DNA of 8,321 bases, from NCBI GenBank assembly GCA_016927095.1, contig JAFGNI010000105.1, forward strand, positions 1-8,321. Direction: 5' to 3'. The translations under genes were made by a program, and so were the position numbers. The notes beneath the pieces are model-generated. The model worked only from the letters and a program-made list of their open reading frames with translations, had not been told where the DNA came from and did not search any database. The number at the start of each line of letters is the position of its first letter. Position 1 is the stretch's first letter. Below are positions 1 through 4,822 of the stretch, in pieces. Source of the DNA: Anaerolineae bacterium (GTDB lineage Bacteria; Chloroflexota; Anaerolineae; B4-G1; SLSP01).

Positions 1-388
1 CGTCCGTGCGGCGACCAACCCTGAAGCCTATGAGCGCATGCAGGCGGCCCTGGCGGCGCTGCTGTTGGTGCTCCGGCAGGACTTACCGGCTCGCTTCGAG
101 ACCGCCAAGGCGCTGTCGCAGGATGATGACGAACTGGCTGAGGTGTTGGAGGTGTGGCTGACTTTCTGGCGCGATGTATTGCTCATCCAGTCAGACAGTG
201 AGGCTGCTATCGTGCATACCGAGCACCGGGCAACCTTGGAGCAGATCGCCGCTGTGATCGACGTGCGGCAGAGCGCGGATGTCCTGACCGCGTTGGAGCA
301 ATCGCAGACAGCGCTGCTGGCTAATGCGAATACGCAATTGCTGGTTGAGAATCTCCTGCTGGGGCTCCCAACGGTGCCGGCGCCCTGA
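1..388 (+). CDS. holB: DNA polymerase III delta' subunit, C-terminal part (5' end outside window)
   Basis: This is the last 128 or so residues of a longer protein; the frame is already open at base 2, so the start lies upstream of the window. In the clamp-loader complex, delta' works with delta and gamma/tau to load the sliding clamp onto primed DNA. The visible part has the helical collar-domain character of the delta' C-terminus. Recognisable pieces are the FWRDVLLIQS segment, with its following acidic stretch and SEAAIVHTEHR, and near the end the LLANANTQLLVENLLLGLP segment. These match how delta' homologues of Chloroflexota usually end. The ATP-binding-like N-terminal domains are not visible, so a related clamp-loader subunit (gamma/tau) is not strictly excluded, though its C-terminus would look different. 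The stop is TGA at 386-388, two bases before the convergent spoVS stop. The family call is by recognition only. Confidence 0.8.
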   Translation, partial: VRAATNPEAYERMQAALAALLLVLRQDLPARFETAKALSQDDDELAEVLEVWLTFWRDVLLIQSDSEAAIVHTEHRATLEQIAAVIDVRQSADVLTALEQSQTALLANANTQLLVENLLLGLPTVPAP

Positions 389-390
389 AG

Positions 391-666
391 CTACGAGCTA
401 ATCCTGAAACCGGATTCCACGGTGATGCGCATCGCAGTGCGCTCTTTCCCATCGATCAACACTTCGGAGAACTCGGGGATACACGCGATCTGGATATCTT
501 CCAGTTCCAGATAGCCTCGTGCGATCGCGATGGCTTTGATGGCTTGATTCACCGCACCCGCGCCGATGGCCTGAACATCGACGCGGCCTCTTTCGCGGAT
601 GATGCCGGCAATGGCTCCGGCGACGGAGGTGGATCGAGAGTTAGCCGCGACTCGGACTAGGTCCAT
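391..666 (-). CDS. spoVS: Stage V sporulation protein S (SpoVS) homologue
   Basis: This 91-residue protein matches the SpoVS family, whose Bacillus subtilis member has 86 residues and affects spore coat assembly and septation. SpoVS is a small alpha/beta protein related to the Alba/IF3-C type fold and is thought to bind nucleic acid. The core SVAGAIAGIIRERG (residues 14-27) followed by VQAIGAGAVNQAIKAIAIAR (31-50) and IDGKERTAMRITVE is close to the Bacillus sequence along its whole length. The start is ATG at 664-666 because AAGGAGA lies five bases upstream and the homology begins right there; the longer open frame upstream is only antisense to surE. It is monocistronic, convergent with holB and divergent from surE. 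A near-consensus promoter precedes it. Such genes occur widely in bacteria not known to sporulate, so a sporulation role here is not implied; a regulatory or nucleoid-associated role is inference. Confidence 0.95.
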   Translation of the reverse strand: MDLVRVAANSRSTSVAGAIAGIIRERGRVDVQAIGAGAVNQAIKAIAIARGYLELEDIQIACIPEFSEVLIDGKERTAMRITVESGFRISS

Positions 667-671
667 AGTGG

Positions 672-678
672 TCTCCTT
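672..678 (-). promoter_or_regulatory. Ribosome binding site of spoVS
   Basis: On the minus strand the sequence reads AAGGAGA, then five bases, then ATG. It is a near-perfect Shine-Dalgarno match and decides the spoVS start against the much longer upstream open frame. Confidence 0.85.
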
Positions 679-708
679 GTGTGCAACGATGCGCATCCGG
701 CTATCATC

Positions 709-737
709 ATTATACCGTTCTTTTGGCGAATGCGCAA
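709..737 (-). promoter_or_regulatory. Sigma70-type promoter of spoVS
   Basis: On the minus strand TTGCGC (732-737) and TATAAT (709-714) are separated by exactly 17 bases (715-731). The -10 box is a perfect consensus match and the -35 box matches at its first three positions and at the C. Initiation would fall near base 702, giving a leader of about 35 bases that carries the strong ribosome binding site. This is the best-looking promoter in the window and suggests steady vegetative expression rather than control by a sporulation sigma factor. Confidence 0.8.
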
Positions 738-766
738 GTAATCGTGTTTGATTTGAAGTCCAATGC

Positions 767-800
767 CTTGGCAACTTACCCAAGCACAACCAAGCTTGGG
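767..800 (+). repeat. Cluster of CTTGG/CCAAG inverted repeats upstream of surE
   Basis: CTTGG (767-771), CCAAG (780-784), CCAAG (790-794) and CTTGG (795-799) lie within 34 bases. The last two form the 10-base palindrome CCAAGCTTGG (790-799). CCAAGC is repeated directly with a 10-base period (780 and 790). CCCAAG (779-784) can instead pair with CTTGGG (795-800). This could be an operator or alternative RNA hairpins in the surE leader; no T-run follows, so it is not an ordinary terminator. Function is unknown. Confidence 0.4.
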
Positions 801-826
801 ATGGGGGTTTAGGCGTTCTAACGAAT

Positions 827-831
827 GGGAG
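827..831 (+). promoter_or_regulatory. Ribosome binding site that decides the surE start
   Basis: GGGAG ends five bases before the GTG at 837-839. The upstream in-frame ATG at 825 overlaps this motif and has no Shine-Dalgarno sequence of its own. The GTG start also gives the usual SurE N-terminus, where the NDDG motif begins within the first ten residues. Confidence 0.6.
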
Positions 832-836
832 TTGCT

Positions 837-1607
837 GTGTCTCATATTCTGGTGACCAATGATGATGGCGTTGCCGCGCCGGGGATTGCCGCGCTGGTGG
901 AAGCCCTGAGCGAGCGCGCTGAGGTGACGGTGATCGCGCCTGAACGGAACTGGAGTGCTTCCGGGCACGTGAAGACGATGCACCGGCCGCTGCGTGTCCG
1001 CGAGGGACGCCTATTGAGCGGTCGCGCAGTGCTGGTGACCGATGGGGCACCGTCTGACGCGATCGCGTTGGGCCTGATGGGCATTGTGCCCGATCCGGTC
1101 GATCTGGTGGTCTCAGGCATCAATCGCGGTGCGAATGTGGGAAGCGATCTGACCTACTCAGGTACGGTGACGGCGGCGATGGAGGGGGCCATTAGCCGTG
1201 TGCCCTCGTTTGCCATCTCGCTCGACACCTATGAGGACGGCCGGGACTACGGCCCTGCTGCGCGGTTCGCCGCCTACCTGGCCCAGAAGGTGATCGCGCA
1301 TGGGCTCCCTGAAGGCGTGTTGCTCAACGTGAACGTCCCCAGTATCCCGGAGGAGGACATCCAGGGGGTAGAGATCACGCGCACGGGCCAGCGCATCTAC
1401 CGGGATGTCCTGGTCGTGCGTGAGGATCCCTTTGGTGTGCCATACTACTGGATAGGGGGCGATCCTCCCACCGGCGTTGCGGATCGGGGTACGGACTTTG
1501 GGGCGCTCGCCAGCGGGCATATCTCGATCACGCCAATCAAGCTGGATCTGACGGCTGACGGTTTTCTGAGCACCCTGAGGTCGTGGGCATTTGAGGCGTG
1601 GCGGTGA
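837..1607 (+). CDS. surE: 5'/3'-nucleotidase SurE
   Basis: SurE is a divalent-metal-dependent phosphatase acting on 5'- and 3'-nucleoside monophosphates, and in some species on short polyphosphate; it is cytoplasmic. Numbering from the GTG at 837 (256 residues, normal for the family), the N-terminal ILVTNDDG carries the metal-binding Asp pair at residues 9-10. A Ser-containing loop follows (RNWSASGH, with the likely metal-ligand Ser at 40). Then come SGINRGANVGSDLTYSGTV (about 93-111), holding the metal-ligand Asn at 96 and the glycine-rich active-site loop, and a C-terminal part with FGALASGHISITPI. All key residues are present. The alternative start is ATG 825, adding four residues, but a GGGAG five bases before the GTG favours the shorter form. 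The stop codon overlaps the next gene by four bases. The leader contains inverted repeats; I find no convincing promoter. Confidence 0.96.
   Translation: MSHILVTNDDGVAAPGIAALVEALSERAEVTVIAPERNWSASGHVKTMHRPLRVREGRLLSGRAVLVTDGAPSDAIALGLMGIVPDPVDLVVSGINRGANVGSDLTYSGTVTAAMEGAISRVPSFAISLDTYEDGRDYGPAARFAAYLAQKVIAHGLPEGVLLNVNVPSIPEEDIQGVEITRTGQRIYRDVLVVREDPFGVPYYWIGGDPPTGVADRGTDFGALASGHISITPIKLDLTADGFLSTLRSWAFEAWR
1593..1596 (+). promoter_or_regulatory. Ribosome binding site that decides the rluE start
   Basis: GAGG, inside the end of surE, lies seven bases before the GTG at 1604. The alternative GTG at 1598 would be only one base from it, too close for use. The chosen GTG overlaps the surE TGA as GTGA, the classic arrangement for translational coupling. 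Confidence 0.5.
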
Positions 1608-2209
1608 GTGCGTTCCGCTACGTGGTCGCCTACAAGCCCTTCGGTATGCTCAGCACGCGCCAGCGCAGCGCCGCCGGTCACGATAATCTGACCGCGATGG
1701 GGATCCCTGACCACCTGCGCCCTGCGGGTCGCCTGGACCGTGACAGCGAAGGGCTGCTGCTCCTGACCGATGATGGTCAGACGCTCCATCGCCTCACGCA
1801 TCCCGATTTCCAGCATACCAAGATCTACTTTGCGCTGGTCCTGGGACACCCGGACACGGCGACGCTGGACCGGTTGCGACAAGGGGTTGAGATCAAATTG
1901 GGCCGGACGAAACCGGCAGATGTGGAACGCCTTGCCGGGGAACCCCCGCTGCCCGACTTCCCGAAGCCGCTGCCGTCTCCGGAGAAGACGAGCTGGTTGC
2001 GGATCGTCTTGCAGGAGGGCATGAACCGCCAGATCAAGCGCATGACAGCCGCGGTTGGGCATCCAACGGTGCGATTGGTGCGAGTTGCCATCGGAAGTGT
2101 TAAGCTGGCAGCGGACCTGCAGCCGGGCCAGTGGCGCGATCTGACCGCAGTCGAGCGCCAGGTCCTCCTTGCTGATGTCTGGCCGCGGGGACAGGGCCCT
2201 CACACGTGA
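1604..2209 (+). CDS. rluE: 23S rRNA pseudouridine synthase, RluE-like (RsuA/RluB/E/F family)
   Basis: This enzyme isomerises a specific uridine of rRNA to pseudouridine. The protein has 201 residues from GTG 1604, close to E. coli RluE (217), which modifies U2457 of 23S rRNA. Like RluE, it lacks the N-terminal S4 domain found in RsuA, RluB and RluF and begins directly with the catalytic domain (YVVAYKPFGMLST, residues 6-18). The signature GRLDRDSEGLLLLTDDG (42-58) contains the catalytic Asp at 45. The family C-terminal motif EGMNRQIKRM (138-147) follows, then the FxVGHPTxxLxRxxIG-like stretch. The gene overlaps surE by four bases, so it is probably co-translated with it. The exact uridine target is inferred from family resemblance only; RluB/F-type specificity is less likely without an S4 domain. 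A tandem duplication of about 13 bases spans the stop codon. Confidence 0.92.
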   Translation: MSAFRYVVAYKPFGMLSTRQRSAAGHDNLTAMGIPDHLRPAGRLDRDSEGLLLLTDDGQTLHRLTHPDFQHTKIYFALVLGHPDTATLDRLRQGVEIKLGRTKPADVERLAGEPPLPDFPKPLPSPEKTSWLRIVLQEGMNRQIKRMTAAVGHPTVRLVRVAIGSVKLAADLQPGQWRDLTAVERQVLLADVWPRGQGPHT

Positions 2210-2231
2210 GGGGGGACCGTGAGGGGGAGCC
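2206..2231 (+). repeat. Tandem 13-base repeat spanning the rluE stop codon
   Basis: GTGAGGGGGGACC (2206-2218) is followed directly by GTGAGGGGGAGCC (2219-2231), matching at 11 of 13 positions. The first copy contains the TGA stop of rluE. CCCTCA (2197-2202), just upstream, can pair with TGAGGG of either copy, giving two mutually exclusive hairpins (loops of 4 and about 17 bases). No T-run follows, so a Rho-independent terminator is unlikely. Confidence 0.5.
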
Positions 2232-2270
2232 CTATGGCGGCGGCTTTGCCAATCTGATGGAGGTGTTTTC

Positions 2271-3008
2271 GTGAAGCTTTCCGTGATTATGCCCGTCTAC
2301 AATGAGATCGAGACCATCGACGAGATCGTGGCCCGGGTGCGGGCCGTGCGCCTCGATGTGCCGGTCTGGGAGAACCACGCCAATGAAACCGTCGCGCACC
2401 TGGACCGCGAGGTCGTCATTGTCGATGATGGTTCGACCGACGGCACCCGTGCGTTCCTGGACACCCTGCGGGAGGAACCTGATGTCACCGTGATCTTCCA
2501 CGCCGAGAACCAGGGCAAGGGCGGCGCCGTCAAGACCGGGCTCGAGGCGACCAGCGGAGATATCTGTCTCATCCAAGATGCCGACCTCGAGTACGATCCG
2601 CGGGACTACATCAAGCTGTTGCAGCCCATCCTGGAGAAGCGCACCAAAGTCGTTTACGGCTCGCGTTTCCGTGGCGGGCCGACGAAGGCGATGTTCTTCT
2701 GGCATATGATGGGCAACCGCGGGCTGACCTTTGTGACCAACCTGCTTTACAATACCATCCTGACTGATATGGAGACCTGCTACAAGGTCTTCTCGCGAGA
2801 GGTCGCGGACAGGCTGCGGCTCAAGGCACGCGGCTGGGGTTTTGACCCGGAGATCACGGTACAGATTCTGCTGAGTGGCTATCGCATCTACGAGGTGCCC
2901 ATCTCCTACAGTGGGCGGGAATTCACCGAAGGCAAGAAGATATCTTGGCGTGATGGATTCACCGTTCTCTGGACGCTGCTCAAGTACCGGCTGCAGGGAT
3001 TCCGGTGA
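2271..3008 (+). CDS. Family 2 glycosyltransferase (DPM1/DPG synthase-like)
   Basis: This is a 245-residue GT-A fold transferase of glycosyltransferase family 2. Motifs in order: MPVYNE (7-12) in the nucleotide-binding start, VDDGSTDGT (51-59), NQGKGGA (80-86), the metal-binding DADLEYDP (103-110), GSRF (130-133), TDMETCYKVF (165-174), GFDPEIT (190-196) and a basic C-terminal EGKKISWRDGF. This pattern fits the dolichyl/polyprenyl-phosphate sugar synthase-like group, which moves a sugar from a nucleotide donor to a lipid carrier. It has no membrane helices, so it would act at the inner membrane face or with a separate membrane partner. Donor and acceptor cannot be told from sequence. The GTG start has GGAGG seven bases upstream. 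Residues about 27-46 look like an insertion compared with typical members. It lies 61 bases after rluE and may share its transcript. Confidence 0.9.
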   Translation: MKLSVIMPVYNEIETIDEIVARVRAVRLDVPVWENHANETVAHLDREVVIVDDGSTDGTRAFLDTLREEPDVTVIFHAENQGKGGAVKTGLEATSGDICLIQDADLEYDPRDYIKLLQPILEKRTKVVYGSRFRGGPTKAMFFWHMMGNRGLTFVTNLLYNTILTDMETCYKVFSREVADRLRLKARGWGFDPEITVQILLSGYRIYEVPISYSGREFTEGKKISWRDGFTVLWTLLKYRLQGFR

Positions 3009-3011
3009 AGC

Positions 3012-3040
3012 TTGACTAAATCGGCGATGAATGCCACAAT
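3012..3040 (+). promoter_or_regulatory. Candidate extended -10 promoter of the ABC1 kinase gene
   Basis: TTGACT (3012-3017) and CACAAT (3035-3040) are 17 bases apart, and a TG at 3032-3033 makes an extended -10 element (TGcCACAAT). It begins just after the glycosyltransferase stop. Transcription would start near 3047, leaving a leader of about 65 bases before the kinase start at 3113. The -35 matches at five of six positions and the -10 at four of six. Confidence 0.5.
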
Positions 3041-3112
3041 GTTTGAGAGGACTCGCTACGCCGTGCTCCGGGCTAGACGTTGTGACTGTTGAGGGAAAGG
3101 ACATCACAATCC

Positions 3113-4777
3113 TTGACGGTCTTCAATCTTCCCACGCTTACGCGCCCGATCAGGCATCTGCAACGATACCGGCAGATCCTGACGGTCTTCACGCGTCACG
3201 GGTTCGGCTTCGCAATTTCGCAGCTCCCAGCTGAGCCCTTCTGGGTACGGGACCTCTCGCCCTTCCCCAAGCAGGAGCGGGCCTCCCTGCCGAGCCATTT
3301 CCGCCAGGCCCTTGAGGAGCTGGGGCCCGCCTTTGTGAAGCTGGGACAAGTTCTCAGTACCCGGCCCGACCTGTTGCCCCCTGACTACATCGCCGAGCTC
3401 GCGAAGCTGCAGGATAAGGTGCCACCGGTGCCCTGGGAAGAGGTCGAGCAAGTCCTCCGCCAGGAGCTCTCACAGCCGCTAGCCGAGATCTTCGATGAGA
3501 TCAACACCGAGCCCATAGCGGCTGCTTCGCTGGCCCAGGTCCACGATGCAAAACTCGCGACGCGTGAGCGCGTTGCGATCAAGGTCCAGCGCCCCCACAT
3601 CCTCCGGACACTGAAGACGGACCTGGAGATCATCCACGACGTCGCGCGTTACCTGCAGAATCACACGCCGCTGGGTCAGGTCTACAACTTGGTGGAGATT
3701 GCTGAGGATTTCGCCGATACGCTCAACAGCGAACTCGACTACAGATCCGAAGGGCGCAACGCCGACCGTTTCCGAGAGAGCTTCAAAGACAACGAGGACG
3801 TTCACATTCCGTGGATCTATTGGGCCTATACCACCAAGCGGGTGCTGGTCCTGGAGTACATCGAAGGCATCAAGATCGACCAGATCGAGGCCATCGATGC
3901 CGCAGGCTGTGACCGGAAGCGGATCGCTACCAATGCGGCGCAGATGATCATCCAGGAGGTGCTGCAGGACGGATTCTTCCACGCCGACCCCCACCCGGGC
4001 AACTTCGTCGTGATGGATGGGGATGTGATCGGGGCGATGGACTTCGGCATGGTGGGCTATCTGAGCCGTGCCGACCGCGTCAATTTGATCCGCCTCTACA
4101 ACGTGGCGGTCCAGATGAACGCCAAGGGCGCCACCGAGGAGCTGATTCATATCGGGGCAGCCCCGGCTGACGTGGACCGGCAGATGCTGACGCGCGATCT
4201 GGAGCGATTACTGCAACGGTACGCCGGCTTGCACCTGAAGGATATGCACCTGCAGGAGGTCCTGGAAGATGTGATGCCGGTGGTCTTTGAGCATAGGCTA
4301 CGGTTGCCGACCAACTTCTGGCTGCTGGCGAAGACGCTGGCGATGATGGAGGGCATTGGACTCAGCTTGGCCCCTGACTTTGATATCTTTGAGTTCTCGC
4401 GACCCTACGTCAGCCAGTTGATCCTCAGCACCCTTGTGCCCGATCGCCGTTGGATCTCAGACATCGTGCGCCGGGGACTGGCGTGGAACGACCTCCTGGA
4501 TGAGATACCGCATGCGGGCCAGCTGCTCATAGATCGCCTTGAGAAGCGTGAGCCCATCACGCTGGCCCTGGCCCCCAAGAACCTTGAGACCATCGACCGC
4601 TTGGCTACGCGCTTGGCCTTGAGCATGATCATCGCCGGCATGACGATTGGCCTGGCGATGATGATTCCCATCGTGACGAGCACCGGCTGGCTCGTTCAGG
4701 CCATCGTCATCGTGAGCTTTGTCGGTGTGCTCCTGATCGGCGCTCGTGTCGTCTGGTCGATTGTTCGGAAACGGTAA
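3113..4777 (+). CDS. ABC1/UbiB/ADCK-type atypical kinase, membrane-anchored
   Basis: The protein belongs to the ABC1 (UbiB/COQ8/ADCK) atypical protein-kinase-like family, linked to isoprenoid quinone metabolism through an ATPase activity. Numbering from TTG 3113 (554 residues): the family-specific KLGQ motif is at 76-79 in AFVKLGQVLSTRPDLLP. The alanine-rich loop replacing the kinase glycine loop is AAAS at 136-139, the catalytic Lys is in VAIK at 157, the catalytic loop HADPHPGN spans 290-297, and DFG is at 310-312. Two hydrophobic helices end the protein (about 501-521 and 525-548), as in UbiB. Start choice is uncertain: TTG 3113 has AAAGGA 11 bases upstream, whereas TTG 3089 (eight residues longer) has no ribosome binding site and follows an in-frame stop at 3083. 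Chloroflexota generally use menaquinone, so a ubiquinone role should not be assumed. I avoid the symbol ubiB for that reason. Confidence 0.93.
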   Translation: MTVFNLPTLTRPIRHLQRYRQILTVFTRHGFGFAISQLPAEPFWVRDLSPFPKQERASLPSHFRQALEELGPAFVKLGQVLSTRPDLLPPDYIAELAKLQDKVPPVPWEEVEQVLRQELSQPLAEIFDEINTEPIAAASLAQVHDAKLATRERVAIKVQRPHILRTLKTDLEIIHDVARYLQNHTPLGQVYNLVEIAEDFADTLNSELDYRSEGRNADRFRESFKDNEDVHIPWIYWAYTTKRVLVLEYIEGIKIDQIEAIDAAGCDRKRIATNAAQMIIQEVLQDGFFHADPHPGNFVVMDGDVIGAMDFGMVGYLSRADRVNLIRLYNVAVQMNAKGATEELIHIGAAPADVDRQMLTRDLERLLQRYAGLHLKDMHLQEVLEDVMPVVFEHRLRLPTNFWLLAKTLAMMEGIGLSLAPDFDIFEFSRPYVSQLILSTLVPDRRWISDIVRRGLAWNDLLDEIPHAGQLLIDRLEKREPITLALAPKNLETIDRLATRLALSMIIAGMTIGLAMMIPIVTSTGWLVQAIVIVSFVGVLLIGARVVWSIVRKR

Positions 4778-4787
4778 AAATCGGCAT

Positions 4788-4815
4788 TTGCTCGCGCCAT
4801 CCGCTATGTTACAAT
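4788..4815 (+). promoter_or_regulatory. Extended -10 promoter of the helicase gene, probably giving a leaderless mRNA
   Basis: TACAAT (4810-4815) is preceded by TG at 4807-4808 with one base between, an extended -10 element. A weak -35, TTGCTC (4788-4793), lies 16 bases upstream. Only seven bases separate the -10 box from the ATG at 4823, so transcription should begin at or within a base or two of the start codon. No Shine-Dalgarno sequence is present before the ATG, in agreement with leaderless initiation. Confidence 0.65.
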
Positions 4816-4822
4816 AGCCTTT

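Noticed and set aside
738..836. Promoter for surE
   Set aside because: TTGATT, TTGAAG and TTGGCA occur, but none has an acceptable -10 box at 16-18 bases.
667..1050. In-frame upstream extension of spoVS on the minus strand (to 219 residues)
   Set aside because: It is antisense to surE, has low-complexity Arg/Pro/His content, and the real ATG at 664-666 has a strong ribosome binding site and promoter.
1445..2203. 252-codon minus-strand reading frame across the end of surE and rluE
   Set aside because: Composition is that of a GC-rich antisense shadow; the plus strand encodes well-conserved SurE and RluE motifs there, and no family is recognisable in the frame.
2187..2227. G-quadruplex from the G-runs around the rluE stop
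   Set aside because: One of the loops would be about 13 bases, beyond the usual limit, and the hairpin with CCCTCA competes for the same G-runs.
2232..3107. 291-codon minus-strand reading frame opposite the glycosyltransferase
   Set aside because: Same-codon-phase antisense of a conserved glycosyltransferase; Asp/Val/His-rich pattern is typical of such shadows and no domain is seen.
3031..3234. 67-codon plus-strand reading frame overlapping the kinase start
   Set aside because: No ribosome binding site, lies out of frame over the kinase N-terminus, and its ATG falls in the predicted -10 region.
3018..4785. Shared AAATCGGC in both the kinase and helicase promoter regions (3018-3025 and 4778-4785)
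   Set aside because: The distance to the -10 box differs (17 against 32 bases), and an eight-base match is plausible by chance.
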